47,977 bases of DNA, from the NCBI GenBank assembly GCA_035715725.1, contig DASTKT010000002.1, positions 1-47,977 of the forward strand. The letters are read 5' to 3'. The notes under the pieces are model-generated. The model saw only the letters and a list, made by a program, of their open reading frames with translations, was not told the origin of the DNA and searched no databases. The position numbers were made by a program, and so were the translations under genes. The stretch is from JADGGV01 sp035715725. Its GTDB lineage: Bacteria; Gemmatimonadota; Gemmatimonadetes; Longimicrobiales; RSA9. Positions 8,486-16,346 of this stretch are shown here, piece by piece (position 1 is the first letter of the stretch; the number at the start of each line of letters is the position of its first letter).

Positions 8486-9664
8486 ATGGCCATTCGCGAC
8501 AGTGCGCGGGGCGCCGCGTATCTCGAGTGCACGCGGTGCGGGCAGCCGCACCCGAGCGACCGTCTGTACCGGCTCTCGCCGTGCTGCGAGAAGCCGCTCT
8601 ATCCGCGCTACGACCTGGATGCGATTCGGCCGCACTTCCGGCCGGCGGATCTGGCCGGGCGGGAGGCGACCATGTGGCGCTACGCGGAAGTCCTCCCCGT
8701 GCGGGACGCCGCGTTCCGGCTGACGCTCGGGGAGGGGTTCACGCCGCTGGTGGACGCGCCGCGGCTGGCGGCGGAGCTCGGGATCCGGCGGCTGTGGGTG
8801 AAGGACGAGGGGCAGAACCCGACGGGGAGCTTCAAGGCGCGGGGACTCGCGATGGCGGTGGCCCGCGCGTGGGAGCTCGGGGTCGAGAAGGTGGCGATCC
8901 CGTCGGCGGGGAACGCCGGGTCGGCGCTGGCCGCGTACGCCGCGGCGGCGGGGCTGGAGGCACACGTGGTGGTGCCGGACGACACGCCGCGGCCGATCGT
9001 GGAGGAGATCCGGGCGCTGGGAGCGGACCTGGAGCTGATCCCGGGGCTGATCACGGACGCCGGGCGCCGGGTCGGCGAAGGGGCGGCGGCGTTCGGCTGG
9101 TTCGACGTGTCGACGCTGAAGGAGCCGTACCGGGTGGAGGGGAAGAAGACGATGGGGTACGAGCTGTTCGAGCAGCTCGGCGGGCGGCTCCCCGACGTGA
9201 TCGTCTACCCGACGGGAGGCGGCACGGGGCTGGTCGGGATGTGGAAGGCGTTCGAGGAGATGGAGCAGCTCGGGTGGATCGGGCCGGAGCGGCCGAAGAT
9301 GGTGACGGTGCAGGCGTCGGGGTGTGCGCCGATCGTGCGGGCGTGGGAGTCGGGCGCGGAGGAGGCGGGAACGTGGGAGGGCGCCCATACGTACGCATCC
9401 GGGTTGCGGGTGCCGCGCGCGGTCGGGGACTTCCTGATCCTCCAGGCCATCCGCGCGTCGGGCGGGGCGGCGGTCGCGGTGCCGGACGCGGTCATGGCGG
9501 CGTCGGTGCTGCAGATGGGACGCACGACGGGGATCTTCGCCGCGCCCGAGGGGGGCGCGACGGCGGCGGCCGTCCCCGTGCTGCTCGAGCGCGGCGCCAT
9601 CTCGGCGGACGACGAGGTCGTGCTCTTCAACACGGGGAGCGGGCTGAAGTACATCACGGCGTAA
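8486..9664 (+). CDS. thrC: Threonine synthase
   Basis: A PLP-dependent enzyme converting O-phosphohomoserine to threonine, 392 residues. A small N-terminal Cys-containing element (CTRCG...PCC) precedes the fold, as in many long-type bacterial threonine synthases. The PLP lysine lies in NPTGSFKARG. The phosphate-binding glycine loop is YPTGGGTGLVGMWKAF and the Ser/Asn site is PSAGNAGSALAAY. Length and motifs fit the family. The start has a weak AGGA site; an earlier ATG at 8481 is out of frame. It follows the hairpin array directly, so its promoter overlaps or lies just after hairpin six. No other threonine gene is adjacent. Confidence 0.93.
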   Translation: MAIRDSARGAAYLECTRCGQPHPSDRLYRLSPCCEKPLYPRYDLDAIRPHFRPADLAGREATMWRYAEVLPVRDAAFRLTLGEGFTPLVDAPRLAAELGIRRLWVKDEGQNPTGSFKARGLAMAVARAWELGVEKVAIPSAGNAGSALAAYAAAAGLEAHVVVPDDTPRPIVEEIRALGADLELIPGLITDAGRRVGEGAAAFGWFDVSTLKEPYRVEGKKTMGYELFEQLGGRLPDVIVYPTGGGTGLVGMWKAFEEMEQLGWIGPERPKMVTVQASGCAPIVRAWESGAEEAGTWEGAHTYASGLRVPRAVGDFLILQAIRASGGAAVAVPDAVMAASVLQMGRTTGIFAAPEGGATAAAVPVLLERGAISADDEVVLFNTGSGLKYITA

Positions 9665-9704
9665 CGCACGGCCGGCACACGGCCTGCGGACGGATGACGG
9701 AAGG

Positions 9705-11036
9705 ATGCAGCACCTCGTCGCACGCACGGGAAAGTTCTGGCGCCGACTCGGCGTGCTCGCCGCCGCAGGCATCGCGGCCGCGGCGTCGGTCTATTTCTTC
9801 CTGCCCGGACGCTGGAACGCGCGCCCCGAGCTCCAGCTCGTGGCGCTCAACGCCGGCGGGCAGTTCCAGTCCAGCGTGATGCTGCCGCGCCAGTGGGCGG
9901 ACACGACGTTCGAGGGCGCGTACGGCGCCCGCGCCCGCATCCCGCTCGTCCTGGCCGTGCGCAACACGGGAACGCGCGCCGCGCGGCCGGACCGGCTCGA
10001 CCTCAGCCTGCCGGCGCGCTTCCGCCTGGTCAGCGGGGACGGCAGGGAGCTGCCGCACCAGACCGTCCCCGGCAATCCGCTCGTCCGCTACGTGATCCGG
10101 GGACCGCTCCCGACCGTCCAGCCCGGCCGCCTCCCGGCCGTGCTCTCCGAGCCGGACACCCTCTGGATCGAGCCGATCCTGCCGTCCCTGTACTGCGTCT
10201 CCGTCGGCGACTCCGTGCCGGACTTCGTCCCGGCCACCCCCGCCGATCCGCGGACACTGGCCGATATCCGCGTCTTCTACTCCTTCGACGGCTCCGGCCT
10301 GCCCGGCCGCCAGGCCGGCCTCCTCGCCGTGCGCCTCGACACCACGCTGCTGCGGCAGGCCCCCACCGCGCGGCCCGTGCTCTACGACGCGACCACCATG
10401 GAGCCGCAGCAGCCGTTGCCGCCCATGGGCCAGCTCCGCTACGTCGGCATGAACACCGCCCGCTGCGGCGAGCCCGAGGAGCCCATGGAGGTCACCAGCT
10501 ACGTCTGGGACACCCAGGACGGTGGACGCTTCCTCGACCTGTACCTCGGCGGCAAGTCCCGCAAGTACCTCTTCGACCTGAACCGCGACGGCATCGTCGA
10601 GCTCGAGATGTGGGACCCCGACGGCGACGGCCGCTTCGAGGTGAAGCGCCCCGTCCGCTACCCGATCCCCGCCTTCCTGCTCCCGCCCCCGCCCCCGCCT
10701 CCCTTCGACCCGGCCGTCTTCGCCGCGATTCCGCCGGATTCGCTGGCCCGGCTCCAGCTCTTCCGCGACGCCGGCGTGTACCGCCAGACCGTCCAGCCGC
10801 CGGACAGCGCGGCGGCCGGCGACCTCGACCGCTTCCACCCCGGTCGCGCCGCCAGCCGGCGCACGCCTACCGCCTCGGAGGCGCCGATGCCCGCCGGAGC
10901 CGGAGGCGGAGCCGCGCCGGCCTCGCCCGCGGCGCCCGTTCCCACGGCCCGGCCGCGCGTGCCGAACCTCGCCCCGCCGCCCGGCGTGCGCCTCCTCGGC
11001 AAGCCCGTCGATTCCACCGGCGTTCGCCCGCGCTGA
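9705..11036 (+). CDS. Membrane-anchored hypothetical protein with paired EF-hand-like motifs
   Basis: A 443-residue protein with one N-terminal membrane segment (about residues 15-33) and the rest probably outside the cytoplasm. Near residues 288-310 two adjacent acidic loops, DLNRDGIVE and DPDGDGRFE, look like EF-hand or dockerin-type calcium loops. The C-terminal third is low-complexity Pro/Ala-rich, including a run of prolines near residue 325. No enzyme motif is visible. The last codons lie inside a 25-base tandem repeat, so the C-terminus is variable by slippage. It follows thrC by 40 bases and could be co-transcribed. Function is unknown. Confidence 0.7.
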   Translation: MQHLVARTGKFWRRLGVLAAAGIAAAASVYFFLPGRWNARPELQLVALNAGGQFQSSVMLPRQWADTTFEGAYGARARIPLVLAVRNTGTRAARPDRLDLSLPARFRLVSGDGRELPHQTVPGNPLVRYVIRGPLPTVQPGRLPAVLSEPDTLWIEPILPSLYCVSVGDSVPDFVPATPADPRTLADIRVFYSFDGSGLPGRQAGLLAVRLDTTLLRQAPTARPVLYDATTMEPQQPLPPMGQLRYVGMNTARCGEPEEPMEVTSYVWDTQDGGRFLDLYLGGKSRKYLFDLNRDGIVELEMWDPDGDGRFEVKRPVRYPIPAFLLPPPPPPPFDPAVFAAIPPDSLARLQLFRDAGVYRQTVQPPDSAAAGDLDRFHPGRAASRRTPTASEAPMPAGAGGGAAPASPAAPVPTARPRVPNLAPPPGVRLLGKPVDSTGVRPR

Positions 11037-11078
11037 GCCGAGCGGCGTTCGCCCGCGCTGAGCCGAGCGGCGTTCGCC
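11019..11078. repeat. 25-base tandem repeat, 2.4 copies, across a stop codon
   Basis: Identical 25-base units at 11019-11043 and 11044-11068 are followed by a 10-base partial copy at 11069-11078. The first unit encodes the last residues and the stop of the upstream gene. Confidence 0.9.
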
Positions 11079-11255
11079 GCCCCATCCGGCCGGCGCGTCC
11101 CCGTCGCCTGGCTCGGCCTCGCGTGGGCAAACGCATGTTCCAGGACGGGAACGGTTGTTGCTCCAGTCTCGCGGCAGTCGCTCGCCCGGCGGTGTCCGGG
11201 GGACCGCTTCGTCGCGGGCGGCGGCCACGACGGACTCCTGTGCACCGAGGGCCAG

Positions 11256-11657
11256 ATGACGGCGAAGCAAAGGGAACACCTCGAGCAGCGACTCCTCCGG
11301 GAACGGGAGCGGGCGATCAGGGCGCTGCGCACGCTGGACGAGCGCACGAAGCAGGCGGAACGGGGCGAGGACGGGGACCTGACGACGTATCCCTTCCACC
11401 TGGCGGACGAAGGCACGGACACGATGGAGCGGGAGAAGGGCTTCCTGCTGCTCAGCAAGGAGGGGCGGTTGGTCTACTGGATCGACGACGCGCTGCGCAC
11501 GCTGTACAAGACGCCGGAGGAGTACGGGAAATGCTCGGATTGCGGCGCGCGCATCGCGTTCGAGCGGCTGGACATCGTGCCGTGGGCGCGGCTGTGCGTG
11601 GATTGCCAGCGGAAGGACGAGCACCGCCAGGAGGTTGGACTGGGGGAAGCGGCCTGA
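11256..11657 (+). CDS. TraR/DksA family C4 zinc-finger protein
   Basis: A 133-residue DksA/TraR-like protein. An N-terminal coiled coil (about residues 1-45) is followed by an acidic linker. A C-terminal C4 zinc finger then has spacing CX2C, 17 residues, CX2C (CSDC ... CVDC). The family binds the RNA polymerase secondary channel and modulates initiation. The acidic coiled-coil tip of canonical DksA is not clearly conserved, so the effect on polymerase is uncertain. It is followed by a strong hairpin at 11661-11702. Confidence 0.85.
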   Translation: MTAKQREHLEQRLLRERERAIRALRTLDERTKQAERGEDGDLTTYPFHLADEGTDTMEREKGFLLLSKEGRLVYWIDDALRTLYKTPEEYGKCSDCGARIAFERLDIVPWARLCVDCQRKDEHRQEVGLGEAA

Positions 11658-11660
11658 TCG

Positions 11661-11702
11661 TTCCGCCGGGCGGCCGCGGTAGGGAGCCGCCGCCCGGCGG
11701 AA
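11661..11702 (+). terminator. Strong GC hairpin after the DksA-like gene
   Basis: A 14-bp perfect stem (11661-11674 with 11689-11702) closes a 14-base loop four bases after the stop codon. There is no T run, so it may act as a weak terminator or as an mRNA end stabiliser. Confidence 0.5.
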
Positions 11703-11751
11703 CGCGTCGTGGAGGATCCCACCTTCGGACCCGTCGGATTCGGAACGAAAC

Positions 11752-11985
11752 GTGAGCGCCGTCAGCCTGCTACTGGGGATCCTGGTCGGGATCGCGGCCG
11801 CGGCGTACGCGCGGCGGCGGCTGGAGGCGCGCATGTCGCGGCGGAGCGTGCTCACGGACCAGGCGATCCGGGAGATCGAGGAGCGGGGCGAGCTGTCCGT
11901 GGACGACCCGCTGGACTGGGACGAGGTGCGGGAGGAGGAGGAGCGCTTCTGGGGCGAGGGGTGGGACGAGCCCGAGGAGCTGTAG
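11752..11985 (+). CDS. Small single-pass membrane protein with acidic tail
   Basis: A 77-residue protein with a GTG start. Residues 3-20 form a membrane segment followed by an Arg-rich stretch (YARRRLEARMSRR), which places the C-terminus in the cytoplasm. A strongly acidic Glu/Asp/Trp-rich tail follows. No family is recognised. It stands between a DksA-like gene and a convergent thyX, with terminators on both sides. Confidence 0.6.
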   Translation: MSAVSLLLGILVGIAAAAYARRRLEARMSRRSVLTDQAIREIEERGELSVDDPLDWDEVREEEERFWGEGWDEPEEL

Positions 11986-12010
11986 GGCGGTCCCCGGAGG
12001 AGGGAGCGGG

Positions 12011-12043
12011 AGGAGCCCGGCGCCGCGAGGCGTCCGGGCTCCT
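12011..12043. terminator. Bidirectional terminator between convergent genes
   Basis: A perfect 10-bp stem AGGAGCCCGG/CCGGGCTCCT (12011-12020, 12034-12043) has a 13-base loop. It is followed by CGGGTTTCC on the plus strand. It lies between the small membrane gene and the convergent thyX. Confidence 0.6.
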
Positions 12044-12080
12044 CGGGTTTCCGGGGCCCCTCCCGTGACCGGCCGTCGCC

Positions 12081-12860
12081 TCAGACCCCCGGGTGATCGG
12101 TCTCGGCGATCTCGGTGCCGTCGTCGCGGCGGACGACGCGGAAGTCGCCGAAGAGCGCCGGTGCCTCCTGCTGGAGGACGCGGAGGACGGCGAGGGCGAG
12201 GCGCCGGATCTCGGTTTCGGCGGTGGCGGAGGCGCGCAGCTCGATGAAGTGGCGCCACGCGCGGGCGTTGCCGGTGACGACGATCTTGGTCTCGGCGGCG
12301 TTCGGGAGGAGCGAGCGGGCGGTCTGGCGGGCGCGCTTGCGGCGCAGCGTCGCCTTGGGCTCGTCCTTGACCTGCTCCTCGACGAGGGCGAGGAGCTCGC
12401 GGTACTCGTCGTTCGCGCGCTCGCAGCTCCGGCGCCAGACCTCGAAGGCGGGCGAGCCCTCCTGGATCTCGGGCGGCAGGACGAAGGCCACCTCCGACTC
12501 GTCGACGTAGCGCTGACTGAGCTGGGAGAAGGAGAGGTGGCGGTGGCGGACCAGCTCGTGGGTGAGCGCGCGGCTCACGCCCTCGAAGAGGAAGGTCCAG
12601 ACGGCGTGCTCGATGACGCTGCCGTGCTTGACCTCGAGGATGTTCGCGACATAATCCGCGTTCGACGTGCGGCCGGCGATGAGCTTGTGCCCGCCCTCGA
12701 AGCCGGCGTCGGGCCCGAAGCTGAGGTAGCAGATCCGGCCGGCGAACTCGGCCAGCACCTGGGCGGGCACGTCGGTGTCGCTCTGCCAGCGGATGTGCGG
12801 CGCGCCGAGGAACTGCTGGCGCGCGAGGAGCGTGATCCTGGGCTCGCGGAAGATCTGCAT
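12081..12860 (-). CDS. thyX: Flavin-dependent thymidylate synthase ThyX
   Basis: Makes dTMP from dUMP with methylene-THF and FAD/NADPH. The protein has 259 residues, the usual ThyX length. The signature RHRX7S is present as RHRHLSFSQLS from R105 to S115, followed by QRY. The start ATG at 12860 has GGAG upstream; the frame remains open further upstream but only through Pro/Arg-rich sequence without family similarity. It is divergent from the Nfu_N gene, and the 179-base gap must hold both promoters. Confidence 0.93.
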   Translation of the reverse strand: MQIFREPRITLLARQQFLGAPHIRWQSDTDVPAQVLAEFAGRICYLSFGPDAGFEGGHKLIAGRTSNADYVANILEVKHGSVIEHAVWTFLFEGVSRALTHELVRHRHLSFSQLSQRYVDESEVAFVLPPEIQEGSPAFEVWRRSCERANDEYRELLALVEEQVKDEPKATLRRKRARQTARSLLPNAAETKIVVTGNARAWRHFIELRASATAETEIRRLALAVLRVLQQEAPALFGDFRVVRRDDGTEIAETDHPGV

Positions 12861-13039
12861 CGGGGAGGGCTCCGGCGTCGGGTCCGTGGAAGCCCACAAG
12901 CTACCCGGGGGCGGAGGCGGGCGCCACCCCCGCCGGGGCCGCGCCCGCCCGCCGGAGCGCGCCGGAACGGGCTCGCCCGCCATTGCGTAGATGTACGCCG
13001 GGCCGCAAGATGCACCGCTCTCGACAGCGGAGGACGAGC

Positions 13040-13315
13040 ATGGCGGAAGTGGCGGTTCGGTTCCAGCCGACGCCGAATCCCAACGCGGGGAAGTTCGTGG
13101 TCGATCGTCGCCTCGTGGACGGGCCGGGTTCGCGCTCCTTCGACTCGGCGGCGGCCGCGGCGGGGGACCCGCTCGCCGAGGCGCTGTTCGCGCTGGACGG
13201 CGTGGTGGGGCTCTTCATGGCGGACGACTTCGTGACGGTGCTGAAGTCGCCGGCGGCGGCGTGGGCGGAGCTGGTGCCGCGCGCGTCCGAGGCGGTGCGC
13301 CGGGTGCTGCGATGA
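13040..13315 (+). CDS. NifU N-terminal-type (Nfu_N) scaffold-domain protein
   Basis: A 91-residue single-domain protein beginning VRFQPTPNPNAGKFVVDR, the hallmark start of the Nfu_N domain, and containing ALDGVVGLFMADDFVTVLK. It lacks the CxxC iron-sulfur scaffold domain of full Nfu proteins, so it is a stand-alone N-terminal domain. It probably works in iron-sulfur cluster delivery. The ATG has GGAGG seven bases upstream. It is the first gene of a run of four with overlapping stop/start codons. Confidence 0.8.
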   Translation: MAEVAVRFQPTPNPNAGKFVVDRRLVDGPGSRSFDSAAAAAGDPLAEALFALDGVVGLFMADDFVTVLKSPAAAWAELVPRASEAVRRVLR

Positions 13316-14214
13316 GGGGCTGTCGGCCGCGCGGGGCCGCGCCGCTCGCGGCGCTGCTGCTCCTGCTGGCCCGAGCGGGCGGCGCGGCCGGGCAGGGGAG
13401 CGGCTTCGTGCCCGACACGGGGCGCGTGAGGGCCACCGCGCCGCACTGGGTGGGCGAGTTCACGATCCTGAGCGCGAACGTGCTGCTCAGCGGCGCCTCG
13501 GCCGGGGTGGTGCAGCTGCTGCGCGGCGGGTCGTTCCGCGACGGCTTCATGCGCGCGCTGCCGGGCGGCGCGGCGGTCTACCTGGGGAAGCGGCTCGCGG
13601 CGGAGCGCTTCGACGGTGCCGGGCTGCTCGGCCGGCAGGTGGCGGCGGTCGGCACGTCGGTGGTGCGGAACGCGGCGGCGGGCGCGCCGATGCTGGACGA
13701 GCTGATCCTGCCGGTGGGGCTCGGGCGGCTGTACCTGAGCCCGCGCGCGCCGGGCCGGCTGCGGTTCAGGGTCGACCCGGTCACGCTCGGCTGGACCGTG
13801 TACGGCGCGCTCTCGGACGATGTGAGCCTCGACGGCGGCGCGTCGCTCTCGGCGGGCGCGCCGGTCTTCAAGACGCACAACCAGGTCATCGCCAGCGGCT
13901 CGGCGCACGCCGGCGGGATCGTGAAGGCCGGCGTGATCTTCTACGGCGACGTGCCGGCCTATGGTCCGGTCGCGCGGGCGCGGGCGCTGGCCCACGAGCG
14001 GGAGCACGTGCTGCAGGAGGACTTCCTGGTCGGCGCGTGGATCCGGCCGGCGCAGGACTGGGCGCTGCCGCGGCTCCCGGGCGGAGCGGCGCTCTCGCGC
14101 TTCGTGGACCTCGACTTCTCCACCTACATCCTCCAGGGGATGAGCGAGCTGGTCCGCGAGCACGACGTGCGCCCCTGGGAGCTGGAGGCGGAGTACCTGG
14201 CGAGGCGCCGTTGA
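13312..14214 (+). CDS. Exported putative zinc metalloprotease with HEREH motif
   Basis: A 300-residue protein with a signal peptide ending near AAGQ (residue 28). A HExxH motif, HEREH in ALAHEREHVLQEDF, lies about residue 227. A possible third ligand Glu is in MSELVREHDVRPWELEAEY near the C-terminus. Upstream sequence is Gly/Ala-rich with hydrophobic stretches and beta-like segments. I do not recognise the family; HExxH motifs can also arise by chance, but the strongly helical context fits. The ATG overlaps the previous stop (ATGA). It may act with the lipoprotein that follows. Confidence 0.6.
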   Translation: MRGCRPRGAAPLAALLLLLARAGGAAGQGSGFVPDTGRVRATAPHWVGEFTILSANVLLSGASAGVVQLLRGGSFRDGFMRALPGGAAVYLGKRLAAERFDGAGLLGRQVAAVGTSVVRNAAAGAPMLDELILPVGLGRLYLSPRAPGRLRFRVDPVTLGWTVYGALSDDVSLDGGASLSAGAPVFKTHNQVIASGSAHAGGIVKAGVIFYGDVPAYGPVARARALAHEREHVLQEDFLVGAWIRPAQDWALPRLPGGAALSRFVDLDFSTYILQGMSELVREHDVRPWELEAEYLARRR

Positions 14215-14939
14215 GGCGCCTCCTGGCGCTGGCGACGTCGCCGCTGCTGCTGACCGGGTGCCTCGACTTCGTGGCGCCCGACCTGCCGACGCCCGGGCCG
14301 GCGGCGTTCTCGGCGTCGCTGGACCTGACGGACTCGGGGATGCTGCTGCTCTCGGCGCGGCTCGATCCCGGCCTCGCCCAGAGCCGGGACTGGAGGGTCG
14401 TGCCGAACGACTCGATCGTCCTGCAGGGGCGCGGCGTCGGGCCGGCCGCCGTGCAGACGAACGGGAGCCGGAGCTACACGGCCCAGCTCCCGGCCGCCGC
14501 GCCGGCCGAGGTGGTCACGCTGCGCGCGCCGCCGGTGCACGGGATCGAGGCGCCGCCGGTGGAGCTGAGCTGGACGCCCGTCCGGCGGCTCGGGCGCGAC
14601 ACGGTCGTGCTCGAGCCGGGCGCGGACCTGCACGTGCGGATCGATACGGTCGGCGGGCGCCTCGCCCCGGAGCCGCGGTTCCGGCAGTGGTCGCTCGGCC
14701 TGGCGGCGAGCAACGGCGACAACTTCCAGATCGGCGGCAGCGGGCCGCCGCCGACGGACATCGACGTGCCCGCGCGCTGGATTCCCGGGGACGCCGCGGG
14801 AGCCCTCGTCGCCACGCTGGTGGTGTCCCAGTCGTCCCAGACCCGGCCGCCGCCCGGAGATTACCTGGCCGCGATCTCGACGAGCCAGCGGATCGGCTGG
14901 GTCGTCGTGCGGCCGGACAGCGCGAAAGGATCCCCGTGA
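14211..14939 (+). CDS. Putative lipoprotein of unknown function
   Basis: A 242-residue protein with a lipobox LLLTGC near residue 16, so probably anchored to a membrane through Cys17. The only start that keeps the whole signal is a TTG at 14211 which overlaps the previous stop (TTGA). The body is rich in beta-type sequence with no visible catalytic motif. It sits between the HEREH protein and aminopeptidase P in an overlapping run and is probably co-translated with both. Confidence 0.65.
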   Translation: MRRLLALATSPLLLTGCLDFVAPDLPTPGPAAFSASLDLTDSGMLLLSARLDPGLAQSRDWRVVPNDSIVLQGRGVGPAAVQTNGSRSYTAQLPAAAPAEVVTLRAPPVHGIEAPPVELSWTPVRRLGRDTVVLEPGADLHVRIDTVGGRLAPEPRFRQWSLGLAASNGDNFQIGGSGPPPTDIDVPARWIPGDAAGALVATLVVSQSSQTRPPPGDYLAAISTSQRIGWVVVRPDSAKGSP

Positions 14940-16255
14940 GCCCGGACGCCCGCGACGTGTACGCCGGCCGCCGCGCCCGAGTGTTGGGCGCCCTCGGCGA
15001 CGGCGCGATGGTGCTGCCGGCCGCGCCCGAGGTGCGCATCGGCCGCGACCAGGACCTTCCCTACCGCGTCGACCCCGACCTCTACTACCTGACCGGATAC
15101 ACGGAGCCCGAGGCGGTGGCCGTGCTGACGCCCGGGACGGCGACGCCGTTCACGCTGTTCGTGCGGCCGCGCGACCCGGACCGCGAGGTGTGGACGGGGC
15201 GGCGCGGCGGGCTCGAGGCGGCGCGCGAGGAGTTCGGCGCGGACCAGGCGTTCGCGATCGCGGAGCTGCCCGCCCGCCTGGCGGAGCTGCTGGCCGGCTA
15301 CGACACGGTCTACGGCCGCTTCGGCGGCGGCCGCGAGGAGGTCGAGGCGCTGCTCCGGCGGATCCTGGTCGAGGCGCGGCGGACGCGGCCGCGCAAGGGG
15401 CGCGGGCCGCAGGCGCTGGTGGACCCGGGTCGCCTGCTCGACGACATGCGGCTGCTGAAGGACGCGCACGAGCTGCGGCTCATGCGCGAGGCCGCCGCCA
15501 TCACCGCCGCCGCGTTCCGCGAGGCCGCGCTCGCCATCCGCCCCGGCGCCGGCGAGTGGGAGGTGCAGGCCGCGCTCGACGCCGGGTTCCGCCGCCGCGG
15601 CGCCGAAGGCCCCGCGTTCGAGACCATCGTCGGCTCGGGGGAGAACGCCGCCGTCCTGCACTACGTCCAGAACGACCGGCGGATGGCGGATGGCGAGCTG
15701 CTGCTGGTGGACGCCGGTGCGCTCCACGGGCGCTACGCCGCGGACATCACGCGCGTCTTCCCGGTGTCGGGCCGCTTCTCCGGCCCGCAGCGGGCGCTCT
15801 ACGACGTCGTCCTGGCGGCGCACGATGCGGCGATCGCGGCGGCGCGCCCGGGCGCGCCCTTCGACGCCATCCACGAGGCGGCGGCGCGCGTGCTGGTCAC
15901 GGGGCTGGTGGACCTCGGCGTGCTCGCCGGTGAGGTCGATGCGCTCCTCGCCGACGAGGCGGCGTACCGGCCGTACTTCCCGCACCGAACCTCGCACTGG
16001 CTCGGGCTCGACGTCCACGACGTCGGGGACTACGCCCGCGGGGGCGCCGCCCGCCGGCTCGAGCCGGGGATGGTCCTCACGGTGGAGCCCGGCCTCTACA
16101 TCGCGGGCACGGCGATGGGCGCACCGGAGGCGCTGCGCGGCGTCGGCATCCGCATCGAGGACGACGTGCTGGTCACGGTCGAGGGCCCGGAGGTGCTGAC
16201 GGGCGAGCTTCCCGCCGCCGCCGATGCGATGGCGGCGCTCGTAGCGGGCGCCTAG
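14936..16255 (+). CDS. pepP: Xaa-Pro aminopeptidase (aminopeptidase P, M24B)
   Basis: Removes N-terminal residues preceding proline. 439 residues with an AMP_N domain (about 1-130) and an M24 pita-bread domain. Metal ligands are visible: the two Asp in LLVDAGALHGRYAADITR, His in RTSHWLGLDVHD, Glu in TVEPGLYI and Glu in GIRIEDD. The GTG start overlaps the upstream stop (GTGA) and has an AAAGGA site. There is no signal peptide, so it is cytoplasmic. It is the last gene of the four-gene overlapping run. Confidence 0.92.
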   Translation: MSPDARDVYAGRRARVLGALGDGAMVLPAAPEVRIGRDQDLPYRVDPDLYYLTGYTEPEAVAVLTPGTATPFTLFVRPRDPDREVWTGRRGGLEAAREEFGADQAFAIAELPARLAELLAGYDTVYGRFGGGREEVEALLRRILVEARRTRPRKGRGPQALVDPGRLLDDMRLLKDAHELRLMREAAAITAAAFREAALAIRPGAGEWEVQAALDAGFRRRGAEGPAFETIVGSGENAAVLHYVQNDRRMADGELLLVDAGALHGRYAADITRVFPVSGRFSGPQRALYDVVLAAHDAAIAAARPGAPFDAIHEAAARVLVTGLVDLGVLAGEVDALLADEAAYRPYFPHRTSHWLGLDVHDVGDYARGGAARRLEPGMVLTVEPGLYIAGTAMGAPEALRGVGIRIEDDVLVTVEGPEVLTGELPAAADAMAALVAGA

Positions 16256-16346
16256 GTGGCAAACGCCTTGCATCGATGGGTCTGTTCGCGCCCGCGGAGC
16301 CCCGCCGGCGCAGGGAGCTCGTGGGCTCGTTGCTGAAGCGATAACC

